64,000 nt of DNA from CAYLLN01 sp033762315 (GCA_033762315.1 JANRLS010000271.1:14331-78330), one strand, 5' to 3'. Positions 45,050 to 54,348 are shown, numbered from the stretch's first letter. Notes: generated by a model from the letters alone, not told the origin. Translations and numbers: made by a program.

Positions 45050-47062
45050 TCACGCCCCGCCAAGCCACTTGGCAAGCTCGCCCGGCTGCGAGCTGAACGG
45101 CTCGGCCGCTTGCCGCACATGCTCGCCGAACTTCGTCGTGCCGATTCCCGCCGCCATCAGCACCGGGCGGGGCGCAATTCGGCCGGCGACTTCGGCGATG
45201 TCTCCTACCCGCGAGAGCAGGCCCGGCACGATGCTGGCGGCACAGAGGGGCGGCGTGGCGGGATCGAACAGCGACCGCAGCGAAACCAGCAGTTGCTCGC
45301 TGGCGAGGTGCGTGATTGCCGGCTCGCAAGCTGCGGCGAGCAAAGCCACCAGAGCGCTGTCGCGGCGGCCGCACAGCACCAGCCGGCCGCGCGGACGGGC
45401 CGCGCGAAACATCGCCACGGCGGCCAGAACATCGGCGACACGCATACTGCCGAGCGACTGGCCGGTCAAAAAGGCGTTGTATGCGAGGTTCTCTTCCACG
45501 CCGCACAGCGGATCGGCGTAGTCGTGTCCGCGGACGGCCAATTCCGGACGCTGGCGGCCAACGCCGCGCGGATCGACCACGGCCGCGGCCCAGCCCCGCT
45601 CGCGGCACAGATCGAGCAACTTCGTAGCCTCCCGCCAATCGGCCGCTTCGTTGCCGTTTACCAGCAACAGCGTGGTGGTGGCCTCCGGGATTTCGACCAG
45701 CTTCTCGACCAGCGGTGCAGCCGACCGAAGATTCAGCTCCAGCAATTCTCGGACGGAGACGGGGTTGGCCTTGGATCGGCGGTGAAATCGCTTGAGGGCG
45801 ACCTCGAACAAGTGCCGCGAATTGAGGTCGCCATTCACTTGCCCGTTGGCACTGACGAGCAATTGCCGGGCGGGACGGGGTAGCACTTTGATCTCGTCCG
45901 GGGGCATTTTCGCGGAGTCATCACTTTTCAGCCAGCGGTCGAACCAGCCATAGATGCCCGTTCGCAGCGGGAGCGAAAGGCCGTGTTTTTCCGGGGCCTC
46001 GACCATTTCAAGCCGCTCCCCCGCGCCGGCCACCTCATACAGCCGCCTCGCCTCGGCATACGACTCGCGCGTCCCCTCGATCGGGAAAAAGTCGTGCCGG
46101 GCCGCGCCGATCAGCGTCGGTTTTGGGACGCGGAGGGCAACGAGGCCGGCATGGTCGATCCCTTCGCTGACGAAGCCGAAAATATCCTGCTCCGGATCGG
46201 CATCGGGATCGGCTTCGATGCGATTGGCCATCCGGCGGGGAAGGGTCGTCAGATAACAGCAAATCGCCGCGCAGGCGACCCGCGGGTCGAGGGCCGCGAT
46301 ATAGGCCGTCAGCGTGCCGCCGCCCGAATTTCCCACGCAGCCAAGCCGCTCGGCATCGACCTCCGGCTGGGCCGCCAGCAGATCGAGCGCCCGAATGCCG
46401 TCCCAAATGCGATAAGTGGCGAGATTATCGCCGATAAGATAGAGCGGATTGCCGAGAACCGCGTGCTCGCCGCAGGTCAGGTTGTAACGCGATTTGCCGA
46501 GCGAATCGCTCCAAAACTGGCTCCGCTCGGCCTGGCCAACGGGATCGTAAGTCAGCACCACATAGCCCCGCCGCGCGAGGTTGATGTGCAACATCTGGTA
46601 GCTCGCCGCCGCCTTGCCCTCCGTCGAATGGCCGCATGGGCTGATGACACCAGGGCACTTGCCGGCGATATTTCGCGGTTTATACAGCAGGGCGGTCACG
46701 AAATAGCCCGGCAGGCTCTCGAACGTCAGCTTGTCGATCGTGTATCCCTCGCCGAAGATTTGCCCGGCGATTTTCGCGGGGGGAACCGGCGAATCGCGCT
46801 CCGGCAGGCCGCCGAGCAATTGGAGAAACCGCTCGCGCAGGTCGGTTTGCAGCGATTGCAATTCGCTCCGCGACTTAACCGCGGCGAAGCATTCCCTTCG
46901 CGCCCGCTCTTGCTTCGCCGCCGAGGCCAGAATTTGCTCGTGTAAGCCTGGCGGCCCGCTATCCATCGCCGCGCTGAACCTGGCACCTGCCACGCCGGCC
47001 AGCGAAGCCAGGCCGCAGGCGTTGAAATTCCGGCGGGTCAGATGCTGCGAGAGGGCATTCAT
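45050..47062 (-). CDS. Tat-exported tandem alpha/beta hydrolase (acetylxylan-esterase-like)
   Basis: A 670-residue protein. The Tat signal is LTRRNFNACGLASLAGVAG. Residues about 90-385 form an alpha/beta hydrolase of the acetylxylan esterase / dienelactone type, with YVVLTYDPVGQAERS and nucleophile GNSGGGTLTAYIAAL. Residues about 415-660 look like a second alpha/beta domain (TTLLLVNGNEAADW, AAAVVDPRGVG, RLVLCGRRDSALVALLAAAC) whose nucleophile elbow is CGRRDS, so it may be inactive. ATG 47062 is used. It probably deacetylates sugars outside the cytoplasm. The substrate is not determined. Confidence 0.8.
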   Translation of the reverse strand: MNALSQHLTRRNFNACGLASLAGVAGARFSAAMDSGPPGLHEQILASAAKQERARRECFAAVKSRSELQSLQTDLRERFLQLLGGLPERDSPVPPAKIAGQIFGEGYTIDKLTFESLPGYFVTALLYKPRNIAGKCPGVISPCGHSTEGKAAASYQMLHINLARRGYVVLTYDPVGQAERSQFWSDSLGKSRYNLTCGEHAVLGNPLYLIGDNLATYRIWDGIRALDLLAAQPEVDAERLGCVGNSGGGTLTAYIAALDPRVACAAICCYLTTLPRRMANRIEADPDADPEQDIFGFVSEGIDHAGLVALRVPKPTLIGAARHDFFPIEGTRESYAEARRLYEVAGAGERLEMVEAPEKHGLSLPLRTGIYGWFDRWLKSDDSAKMPPDEIKVLPRPARQLLVSANGQVNGDLNSRHLFEVALKRFHRRSKANPVSVRELLELNLRSAAPLVEKLVEIPEATTTLLLVNGNEAADWREATKLLDLCRERGWAAAVVDPRGVGRQRPELAVRGHDYADPLCGVEENLAYNAFLTGQSLGSMRVADVLAAVAMFRAARPRGRLVLCGRRDSALVALLAAACEPAITHLASEQLLVSLRSLFDPATPPLCAASIVPGLLSRVGDIAEVAGRIAPRPVLMAAGIGTTKFGEHVRQAAEPFSSQPGELAKWLGGA

Positions 47063-47146
47063 GCTGCTCACGTTGGAAGGTGGCAACCTCGCCCGATTTG
47101 GTCGGCCTTGCGGGAACTCGGGATGCCAAGCCGCCCGCATTCTAGC

Positions 47147-48127
47147 CTAAGCTGCTCGACGCTTAGGCGGAGCGACCAATTCGGCCGGGTTATTGAGCAG
47201 TTCTCGAATGGCGTAGTTTTGCCGGGGATGGGTGCCGTAGTAGATGCGGGCGTTGACTTCGCCCAACAGGCCCAGCCCCAGGAACTGAATCGAGGCGAGG
47301 CTGGAAAGGACGGTGAGGAGCGTCAGCGGGTTGCCCGTCAGGTCGATGCCGGCGAGCGATTTCATCAGCCCCGCGGCCAAGGCACTGGCGGCGGCGGCGG
47401 CGATGCAAGCGAGGCCGACCCGGCCGAAGAGCTTCATCGGGCTATCGAAATAGTCGAGCATGTATTTGACGGTGAACAGGTCGAGCAGCACGCGGGTGGT
47501 GCGCGAGAGGCCGTATTTGGTCTGGCCAAAGCGGCGCGGATGGTGGCGGGTGACGACTTCGATGCACTTCGCTCCTCGGCGATGGGCGAGAATCGGAATG
47601 AAGCGGTGCATTTCGCCGTAAAGTTCCAGTTCGACGGCGATTTCGCGGCGAATGCCTTTCAGCGTGCAACCCAGGTCGTGAATCGGAAAGCCGGTGACGC
47701 GCGAGATGAGCCAGTTGGCGATCCACGAAGGAATCTTGCGGGTGACGAGGGTGTCGTGGCGATCTTTTCGCCAGCCATGCACGAGGTCAAAACCTTCGTC
47801 GAGCTTGGCGACGAGGAGCGGAATATCGGCGGGGTCGTTTTGCAGGTCGCCATCGAGGGTGATGATGTAGTCCCCCTCGGCCAATTGCAGGCCGGCGTGC
47901 AGCGCGGCGGTCTGGCCGAAGTTCCGGCGAAAGAACGCCACCTTCACCCGCTCGTCGCGCTCGGCCAACTGGTGCAAGCGATCGCGCGTCCCATCGGTCG
48001 AGCCGTCATCAACGAACACAATTTCCCATGGCCGGCCAAGCGCTGGCAGCACCGCAAGCAATTGCTCGTAGAGTAGCGGGACGTTTTCGACCTCGTTATA
48101 GACCGGGACGACAATCGAGATGCTCAT
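47147..48127 (-). CDS. GT2 glycosyltransferase, dolichol-phosphate-mannose synthase / GtrB-like
   Basis: A 326-residue polyprenyl-phosphate glycosyltransferase. The N-terminal GT-A fold starts ISIVVPVYNEVENVPLLYEQL and has VFVDDGSTDGT and ITLDGDLQNDP (DxD-type metal site). RHHPRRFGQTKYGL is typical of this family. Two membrane helices follow near residues 235-310. It transfers a sugar to a lipid carrier for later use outside the membrane. ATG 48127 begins the catalytic domain; an open frame upstream to 48217 adds a repeat-derived segment. A hairpin lies upstream of the gene. Confidence 0.9.
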   Translation of the reverse strand: MSISIVVPVYNEVENVPLLYEQLLAVLPALGRPWEIVFVDDGSTDGTRDRLHQLAERDERVKVAFFRRNFGQTAALHAGLQLAEGDYIITLDGDLQNDPADIPLLVAKLDEGFDLVHGWRKDRHDTLVTRKIPSWIANWLISRVTGFPIHDLGCTLKGIRREIAVELELYGEMHRFIPILAHRRGAKCIEVVTRHHPRRFGQTKYGLSRTTRVLLDLFTVKYMLDYFDSPMKLFGRVGLACIAAAAASALAAGLMKSLAGIDLTGNPLTLLTVLSSLASIQFLGLGLLGEVNARIYYGTHPRQNYAIRELLNNPAELVAPPKRRAA

Positions 48128-48195
48128 CCGTGAGCCTCGGGGGAGGAAAAGACAGGGGGCAGGAGTCAAGGGACAGGGAACGGGCGCGGAATTTA

Positions 48196-48223
48196 CGGGG
48201 TGCGCGATTCCGCGCATACCCCG
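48196..48223. repeat. Hairpin between nitroreductase and glycosyltransferase
   Basis: CGGGGTGCGCG (48196-48206) pairs with CGCGC-at-ACCCCG (48211-48223) with a four-base loop and a 2-base bulge. It is located 20-50 bases after the nitroreductase stop (minus strand) and before the GT2 start. There is no T-run, so termination would be weak. Confidence 0.5.
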
Positions 48224-48244
48224 AAATGACTGCGAATTGCCGTG

Positions 48245-48853
48245 CTAGCTCAGCTTGGCGGGCTGGCCCCAGGTGGAAACGACGAATTCGCTCAGCTTCT
48301 TGCGGCTGCGGGGGGCGAGGTCGCGCTGGCCGAGCGGGTCTTGGGTGCCGGCGGGGACATCGGCGGCGTAGCCAATGGCGATGGCGGTGAGCGGATCGTA
48401 CCCATCGGGGACGCCATAGGCCGCCCGCACCTTGGCCGCGACAATGCCGATCATCTGGTGGATTTGCAAGCCGAGAGCGACCGCTTGCAGCGATAGATTG
48501 CCGGCCGCGAGGCCCAAATCGTGCTCGCAGGCCGAGTTAGGATTGCCGTTGCGGGTGAACTTGCGGCTGGCGACCGTCAGAATCAGCGCGCCGGCGTTTT
48601 GGGCCCACGCCTGGTTGGGCTCGACGAGACAATCGACCGCCTTTGCAAACTCGGCCGGGTTGGTGCGCTCGGCGAGGATATAGGTCCAGGGCTGCTCGTT
48701 GTAGCTGGACGGGGCCCAGCGGGCCGCTTCGAGGCAGGAGAGGAGCTTTTCGCGTTCGATCGGCCGAGGATCGAACGCATACGGGCTGAAGCGCTGGGCA
48801 ATCAGGTTGAGAACAGGATGGTCGGCGACGGCCGTTTTGGGATGCTTCGACAT
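48245..48853 (-). CDS. Nitroreductase-family flavoprotein
   Basis: A 202-residue FMN-dependent oxidoreductase. Motifs are RFSPYAFDPRPIEREKLLSCLEAARWAPSSYNEQPW at the FMN-binding N-terminus and AIGYAADV near the C-terminus; CEHDLGLAAGNLSLQA is the helix that meets the dimer partner. It reduces nitro or quinone compounds or unsaturated bonds with NAD(P)H. ATG 48853 (MSKHPKTAVAD) is chosen, since the longer frame to 49069 adds residues not found in the family. The gene is alone on minus, upstream of the GT2. Confidence 0.88.
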   Translation of the reverse strand: MSKHPKTAVADHPVLNLIAQRFSPYAFDPRPIEREKLLSCLEAARWAPSSYNEQPWTYILAERTNPAEFAKAVDCLVEPNQAWAQNAGALILTVASRKFTRNGNPNSACEHDLGLAAGNLSLQAVALGLQIHQMIGIVAAKVRAAYGVPDGYDPLTAIAIGYAADVPAGTQDPLGQRDLAPRSRKKLSEFVVSTWGQPAKLS

Positions 48854-48956
48854 GGGGGGCTCCGCGAAAGAGATTCCGGTGCAACGCAATCGAAACTGCT
48901 TTACACCGGAACGCGAGCCGTCACAAGGGGCCGCCGCCAGTCTGCTCGATGAATGC

Positions 48957-49271
48957 CTAAGCAGCCTCGTCTTCACGCTCCAGCACCACGTCGTCGAGCA
49001 GCGGCCAGCCGCCATAGACGGACGGATAGCTGGGCTGCTCGGCATCCAGCCGGCAAGGACGAAGCTCATCGGTATCCCAGGCTTCGTGGGCGGCCATCAG
49101 GTCGGCGTCATCGAACTGTTCATCCTCCGCCAGGCCCCGGCGGTCGAAACAACGCTCCAACTGCCGCATCAGCAAGGCGATGTACGGATCAGCCCACGGC
49201 AGCAAATCACGCTCTTGCGGGCGACCGCCAACCGAGGTGGATTCGATCACCGAAATGCGTGCGTTAATCAT
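48957..49271 (-). CDS. Small acidic hypothetical protein
   Basis: A 104-residue acidic protein with no signal or membrane helix. It contains LLPWADPYIALLMRQLERCF and a Tyr/Trp cluster (SYPSVYGGWPLLDD). GGAGG about 8 bases upstream of ATG 49271 supports translation. I do not recognise the family. Codon use matches neighbours. Confidence 0.6.
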   Translation of the reverse strand: MINARISVIESTSVGGRPQERDLLPWADPYIALLMRQLERCFDRRGLAEDEQFDDADLMAAHEAWDTDELRPCRLDAEQPSYPSVYGGWPLLDDVVLEREDEAA

Positions 49272-49540
49272 GTTTGCGACCTCCGTGGGGTGTTCGCCGC
49301 CCTCAAGGAAATCTTAGGAGGCGATCATGGTTGAGGTAGCAAGTTCGATGCCAGATTGCGGCAAACCGGGGTCCACTCCGCTCGCGAATCGGGCGCAAGT
49401 GTCGCCTGAAATGGCAGTTACGACGATTTGCGTAATCTTCCGGGAAGACGTGAGTCCTGGTCGGATTCAAAATTCGCCGGTCACTTCTTCAAATTCTGGA
49501 TCAAAACTAACCAACAAGGATGCTGGCCCGCCTTGCTAGG
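49272..49540. other. Spacer with one small doubtful ORF
   Basis: A 269-base region between the small acidic gene and the thioredoxin-fold gene. The sequence is less GC-biased than the surrounding coding regions. Besides a small plus-strand frame at 49327, described separately, I see no gene. GCTAGG and GCTAGC lie close together near 49535-49545. Confidence 0.4.
49327..49539 (+). CDS. Small ORF with a strong ribosome binding site, doubtful
   Basis: A 70-codon frame whose ATG lies 5 bases after AGGAGG (49316-49321), one of the best ribosome sites in the window. The peptide (starting MVEVASSMPDCGKPGST) is not hydrophobic, has no motif and reads as low-information. Either a short peptide, a leader, or chance. 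The strong site is the only support. Confidence 0.3.
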   Translation: MVEVASSMPDCGKPGSTPLANRAQVSPEMAVTTICVIFREDVSPGRIQNSPVTSSNSGSKLTNKDAGPPC

Positions 49541-50158
49541 CTAGCGATCAGGCCGCCGCGGACCAGCCAGCTTCTCTAGCTCGGCTGCGGTTGGTGCCTG
49601 ACCGCTCCCCAGGCAATCGACAATCGCCTGGGCGATTTTCGGCCCATCCACCTGCAAACTTGGCTGAACCAGGGCAAAGTTCGCGGTGACTTTGTCCCCT
49701 TTGCCGACGAGGATCGTCATCGTCACGTTGCGGTTCAGGCCATAGGCACCCGGCCCCTCCGGGCCGTCTGTCGAAATCCCGAGCGGCAGCCCCGCCGGTA
49801 GCGCGCCGCTGGCCCGCTTCAACCACTCGGTGGTTTCCGTGGCGTCGGCCGTCAGAAACACAACCCCCGCCGTCAGCCCATCCCCTTGCCGGCTGGCGGC
49901 GTAATTGCCAATCGCCCGAGCGAGGCCCACCGACGGCCGATTTACTTCGTGAACGAAGAGGATCGCCACCGGCTTGCCCGCCGCCATTTTAAGCAAATCG
50001 ATTTCCTTCCCCGCCTGATCGCCCAACGCCTGCCGGGTGGTAAACGGGGGGAGCTTTTCGCCCACCTGCGGCCCGGAGAATTCCGGGGCCTTCTCTTCCG
50101 CCAGGGCCGCGGACGACGCCAGCAGCACCCCCAGCACCATTAGCAACCGGCGATTCAT
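49541..50158 (-). CDS. Secreted thioredoxin-fold (redoxin-like) protein
   Basis: A 205-residue protein with a signal peptide (residues 1-20). The mature part follows a redoxin layout: PEFSGPQVGEKLPPFTTR, KPVAILFVHEVNRPSVGLARAI, GVVFLTADATETTEWL and MTILVGKGDKVTANF. The usual redox Cys is absent: the segment after LFVHE has no CxxC. It is therefore more likely a non-redox partner or a degenerate peroxiredoxin fold. ATG 50158 has GGAGGGG 7 bases upstream. It is divergent from the GT2 gene at 50353. Confidence 0.75.
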   Translation of the reverse strand: MNRRLLMVLGVLLASSAALAEEKAPEFSGPQVGEKLPPFTTRQALGDQAGKEIDLLKMAAGKPVAILFVHEVNRPSVGLARAIGNYAASRQGDGLTAGVVFLTADATETTEWLKRASGALPAGLPLGISTDGPEGPGAYGLNRNVTMTILVGKGDKVTANFALVQPSLQVDGPKIAQAIVDCLGSGQAPTAAELEKLAGPRRPDR

Positions 50159-50352
50159 GTTCCCCTCCGGCAGAAAGTGCTCCCGATGACCCGTGCAATA
50201 TACTCCTGGCCCCCCACGAACGCACGAAAATTGCCAACCGCTGCTAGCAACTACCGGCCAAGGCGAAACTTCGCGCTTGCCGGCTGACGCCGGTCGAATT
50301 ACGATTCGGCCGGTTTCCGCGACTTCCCCCCCCATGCGGCAAGGATGCCCCA

Positions 50353-52512
50353 ATGGCCCACCCGGAACTGGCCATTATTCTCACCAGCTACCAGTTGCCA
50401 GGTCACCTGCGGCGGGCCCTCGAATCGATTGCTTGCCAGCGAACGAGACACTCGTTCGAGGTGATCGTGGCCGACGACGGCTCGCGCGACGAAACGCCCA
50501 CCATGGTCGCTGAGTTCGCCGCCATCGCGCCGTTTTCCGTGCGGTTCGTCACGCACGAGCACGACGGCTTTCACCCCGCCCGCTGCCGCAACGAAGGGGT
50601 GCGCGCGAGTACCGCCCAGGTGCTGCTGTTTTGCGATGGCGATTGCCTGTTGCCCCCGGACCACGTCGAAACGCATCTCAAACTCGCCCGGCCGGGCTTC
50701 GTGAACTGCGGCTCATGCGTGCGACTGAGCGAGCAGCTTTCGCAGGAAATCACGCTAGAGAAAATCCAGGGGGGAGAGTTCGTTGGCCTTGCCCCCAGCA
50801 AGGAACTCGCCAAGCTGCGGCGAATTCACCAACGCTTTTGGTGGTATCGGCTGATCGGCCATCGCACCAAGCCGGCCCTCAAATCGACCGATTTCTCGCT
50901 GCACCGGAGCGACTTCGAGCGGGTCAATGGCTTTGATGAGAAGTTTCGCGGCTGGGGGTGCGAAGACGACGATCTCGGCCTGCGGCTGCGCGCGGCGGGA
51001 ATGAAGCTGGTTTCGGTGCTCGACCGGACGCACCTCGTGCATCTCTGGCATCCGCCAGCCATCTCGAAGCCCGCCACTTGGCGCAACGGCGCGAATGTCG
51101 CCTATTTTCAGCGGCCGATTCAACTGACACGCTGCGAACAGGGCCTGACCACCCGTGCGCCGCGCGATTTGACCGTGCGTTTGGCCGGCGAACCACAAGA
51201 CCCCTCCGCCGCCCGCAAGTGGATTCACCAGCAAGGTTGGCACATCGAATGCGATGCCCACGCCCGTGCCGACCTGGAATTGCTCGTTTCTCCCGGCTCC
51301 GGCGGCTTTCGCGGCCAGGGAGATTGCCGCGTGCTCGTCGCGCTCGATGCCGCCCGCCCCTTGCCCGCCGCGGCTCGTAAGGCGCAGGTGGTTTTATCGC
51401 CCGGTGGTGATCTCGGCAGCTCGTCGCAAGTGCGGCTGCCACTGGCGGATGGCGCGGGACTTTGGCGCGCCCTAACGGCTCGGCCAATCTCGAACCCCAA
51501 AGCGGTTTCGATCAAAGCGCCGCGCGCGTCGCTCACGACAACCAAATCAAGCGCGACAACTCCCATTACCGCGCTGATCGCCGCCGCCGGCCAGCCGCAA
51601 CTGCTGAAGCGGACGCTCGATTCGCTCGCCCAATGCGCGCGGCCGGCGCAGTTCACTGGGACACTGGTAGTCGAAAATGGTCCTCCCTGCGGCATCGAGG
51701 CGATTTGCCGCGCGCGGCCCCGGGCCGAGCAGGTGCGGTATCTGTATGTTCCCGATGGCAATAAGAGCCATGCCCTGAATGTCGCCCTGACTCAGGTCGA
51801 TGGGCTGATCTTTTTCACCGACGACGACGTCCGCTTCGATCCACAAATCTTGCAGGCTTATGCCCGCGGTTCGTGGGGAGTCGCGAGCGGCGAGATCTAT
51901 TCCGGCCCGTTGCACGCCGACTACGAAGCGGAGCCCCCTCCCGCGTGGATGCGGGCCTATTTGCCCAAATCGGCCATCGGCTGGAAAATGGAAGCGACGG
52001 AAAAAACACGCATCAAACGGACGATGCTGGGTCCGAATTGGGCCGCTTTCGCCAGCGATTTGCGGGCGATTGGAGGCTTTGAACCCCGCGTTGGCCCCGG
52101 CGCTCCGACGCGCAGCACCGGCCAAGAAACCGAAGCCCAGCGGCGGCTTTATCGACGTGGCGTGAAGGGGTACTACATCCCCGACGCGATTGCTTGGCAC
52201 TTTGTCCGGGCCAAATGCCTGACCCACGAATGGATTGTCGATCGGGGCTTTCGGCACGGTTTGGAATGGGGGCTCCGCTATGGGCGCGATCCCAAGTTCG
52301 GCCGCGTCCACGAGGCGTATGCCTGGCTGCGCTATCAGCGCCGCCGCTGGATGAGCAGCCTGATGCGCGCCGTCGGTGGGGAACGCTGGAAGCTGGCCGC
52401 CGACTATAGTGAATCGCGGTGGCGCGGCCGCTGGGAAGGGATTGCCCTCGGTCGCCGCTGGGACGACATCCCCGTGCCGCAGTTGCCCGCCGAACTGCGC
52501 CGCGCGGCGTAG
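50353..52512 (+). CDS. Tandem GT2 glycosyltransferase (two GT-A domains)
   Basis: A 719-residue protein with two GT2 catalytic domains in a row. The first (residues 1 to about 280) has LAIILTSYQLPGHL, VIVADDGSRDET, FCDGDCLLPP and the acceptor-site GWGCEDDDLGLRL. The second (residues about 400-700) has TPITALIAAAGQPQL, VVENGP and FFTDDDVRFDP, then an acceptor part. The layout recalls bifunctional polymer synthases (chondroitin or hyaluronan type), in which each domain adds a different sugar. No membrane helices are seen. It is a single plus-strand gene. Which sugars are used is not known. Confidence 0.88.
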   Translation: MAHPELAIILTSYQLPGHLRRALESIACQRTRHSFEVIVADDGSRDETPTMVAEFAAIAPFSVRFVTHEHDGFHPARCRNEGVRASTAQVLLFCDGDCLLPPDHVETHLKLARPGFVNCGSCVRLSEQLSQEITLEKIQGGEFVGLAPSKELAKLRRIHQRFWWYRLIGHRTKPALKSTDFSLHRSDFERVNGFDEKFRGWGCEDDDLGLRLRAAGMKLVSVLDRTHLVHLWHPPAISKPATWRNGANVAYFQRPIQLTRCEQGLTTRAPRDLTVRLAGEPQDPSAARKWIHQQGWHIECDAHARADLELLVSPGSGGFRGQGDCRVLVALDAARPLPAAARKAQVVLSPGGDLGSSSQVRLPLADGAGLWRALTARPISNPKAVSIKAPRASLTTTKSSATTPITALIAAAGQPQLLKRTLDSLAQCARPAQFTGTLVVENGPPCGIEAICRARPRAEQVRYLYVPDGNKSHALNVALTQVDGLIFFTDDDVRFDPQILQAYARGSWGVASGEIYSGPLHADYEAEPPPAWMRAYLPKSAIGWKMEATEKTRIKRTMLGPNWAAFASDLRAIGGFEPRVGPGAPTRSTGQETEAQRRLYRRGVKGYYIPDAIAWHFVRAKCLTHEWIVDRGFRHGLEWGLRYGRDPKFGRVHEAYAWLRYQRRRWMSSLMRAVGGERWKLAADYSESRWRGRWEGIALGRRWDDIPVPQLPAELRRAA

Positions 52513-52539
52513 TGGGACGTGGCCAGTGGCCGATCTCGC

Positions 52540-53766
52540 TCAAAAGACAAACTGGCAGCCGGCGATGAAATAGACCCCCTTGCGATCGTGGGTATCGAAA
52601 ATGCCGGGGAGCGTGTTCTCGAGCATCAGCACGGTGTACGTTTCGAGGTGGGGCGACCAGTGGCGGCTTGCCTTGAGAATGCCGCGGCGACTGGTGACGT
52701 CGTGCTCGGGAATACCCAATCGTTCGGGGTGGAATTCGCCGTAGTTGAACATCAAGGTCCACAGCGGCCCTTCGTAACCCAAGTTGAGATAGTAGCCAAC
52801 TCCCTGGATCGGTTTGCCTGTCGCCTTGTTGAGATCGCGAAAATAGATGCTCCGCCCCCAGGTGATGTTGTCCGGGTCGAAGCCAGGACGGCGAAAGCCA
52901 TAGTGGTCGTAAATGACCTCTCCTGAAAACGTCCAGTTGCCGCGGCGCGCCATGGCGTCGATACCCAGATGCGAATTGAACGTCTTTTGCCCTTCCGACC
53001 CAATGCCATCTTGAAACTTGAGCGAGCTGCCGAGGGCGAAGCTGCCGCTGTCGTAGCCCGCGCGGCCGATGAAGGCTTTGGAGGAGTTGGTGTCTTGATT
53101 CGGGCCGCCGTTGGTGAGGGCGGCGGTGAAGACGAGGTTGCCCGGATCCCACTGCGCCAGCATTCCCGTTTCGCGATACAGAATCGCCTCGCTCCGAATG
53201 AAGGGGGAGTCGTCGAAATTGTTGCGATAGAGGGGATAGTAGAAGCGGCCGAATGGCGTGACGAACCGGCCCGCGGCGAAGTAGAGGTCGTTGCGGCGGG
53301 CCGCGAAGTAGAGCTGCGAAATCGAGAGGATATCGATGTCGAAGTTGTGGGCGAAGGCGGCGCGCGTCGGACTATCGACCAGCAGGTTGCGGTCAAACGG
53401 CTGGGTGAAGAAGAGCTCGCCGGAAAGCTGGACATCCCATTCTCCCACCTGATGATGCAACGTGCCGTCAGCGACCGCTTCGACGGCGAACGTCGCCTCT
53501 TGCCCGGTGAATTCGATGCGCTGATCGTTGATGTAGTAGCCCCGCGCTTGGCCGCCGAGCGAGTAACAATAGTCACAGGGCGGGTCAAGGCAATCGGGCG
53601 GACAAATGGCCGCCGCCGGCTCGCAGGGCTTGGCGGCCAGGTCGAGTTGCCAATCGGGCACCCCCGTTACCACCGATAAGGGCTCGGGGGACAGTGTTTG
53701 CGCCCAGCCCGGCGCGCAGGCCGACCCCAGCAACAGCAAAAACCCGACTCGCGAAGCCCACCCCAT
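52540..53766 (-). CDS. Outer-membrane beta-barrel protein, porin-like
   Basis: A 408-residue export protein. The signal ends near residue 22. Alternating hydrophobic strands (for example NLVFTAALTNGGPN, FALGSSLKFQDGIG and WTFSGEVIYDHYGF) and a C-terminal FIAGCQFVF with final Phe, the outer-membrane insertion signature, show a beta-barrel. A Cys-rich patch (CPPDCLDPPCDYCY) precedes the barrel at residues 55-70. It may act as a channel for phosphate or sugars; the substrate is not indicated. A neighbouring promoter was not found. Confidence 0.8.
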   Translation of the reverse strand: MGWASRVGFLLLLGSACAPGWAQTLSPEPLSVVTGVPDWQLDLAAKPCEPAAAICPPDCLDPPCDYCYSLGGQARGYYINDQRIEFTGQEATFAVEAVADGTLHHQVGEWDVQLSGELFFTQPFDRNLLVDSPTRAAFAHNFDIDILSISQLYFAARRNDLYFAAGRFVTPFGRFYYPLYRNNFDDSPFIRSEAILYRETGMLAQWDPGNLVFTAALTNGGPNQDTNSSKAFIGRAGYDSGSFALGSSLKFQDGIGSEGQKTFNSHLGIDAMARRGNWTFSGEVIYDHYGFRRPGFDPDNITWGRSIYFRDLNKATGKPIQGVGYYLNLGYEGPLWTLMFNYGEFHPERLGIPEHDVTSRRGILKASRHWSPHLETYTVLMLENTLPGIFDTHDRKGVYFIAGCQFVF

Positions 53767-53898
53767 TGTCGTAGGTTCGGCCCCCTACAACCGGCAAATC
53801 CAGCACGCGCGGAATCTCCGGAACAAGGGCCGCGACCGCCAAAAGCGGCAAAATCGCCAGAAACCACCCAGGCTACCCAGCTTTACTTCCAGTGGCCC

Positions 53899-54348
53899 CT
53901 AGCGGGGGGACTCAAGCGAAACTTGCGTCGCCAAAAGGCTGGTCGAAATTGCCTGGAAAACCGCCTCTAGGTCGTCAAACTCGCGGCTTTCGGCCTGATA
54001 TTGCCAGATGAGGGTGCTGCTAGGGGTGCGGAGGGTGCGGATTTTCGATTCTATCATCAGGTCCAGATAGAAGAACGCCAGATCAACCCCCTTGGTCTCG
54101 GTGTCGCCATACGTCTCCTTGACCGGCAAAACCTCAATCTCGCCGTAGATTTCACGCAGCGAGCCGATCATCTCTTGCACCGATGGCCGCGGCTCGTGCC
54201 CCGGCGGAAAGACCTGCAGCGACCAAAACCCGGTGTCCGGGCTTTGCAGCGTGACATTCCTCGGCCACTCCTCGATCTCTTCCTCGGTAATCGACCAGTT
54301 CTCCGGATAGAGAAACCGGATTCCCGTGTTTTCGTAAACGGCAGGCAT
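53899..54348 (-). CDS. Small PsbP/DUF1795-like protein
   Basis: A 149-residue protein of alpha-beta type. The N-terminal VYENTGIRFLYPENWSITEEE resembles the opening of PsbP / DcrB (DUF1795) folds, in which FLYPENW is followed by strands. No signal peptide is seen with the chosen ATG 54348 (MPAVYENTG). It lies 132 bases downstream of the divergent porin gene start and is divergent from the OmpA-like gene. The exact role is unknown. The larger frame to 55290 is antisense to ompA and was not accepted. Confidence 0.6.
   Translation of the reverse strand: MPAVYENTGIRFLYPENWSITEEEIEEWPRNVTLQSPDTGFWSLQVFPPGHEPRPSVQEMIGSLREIYGEIEVLPVKETYGDTETKGVDLAFFYLDLMIESKIRTLRTPSSTLIWQYQAESREFDDLEAVFQAISTSLLATQVSLESPR

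Noticed and set aside
44973..45638. Upstream extension of the aroH frame
   Set aside because: The extra 222 residues are antisense-type sequence over the hydrolase gene; the family start is at 44972.
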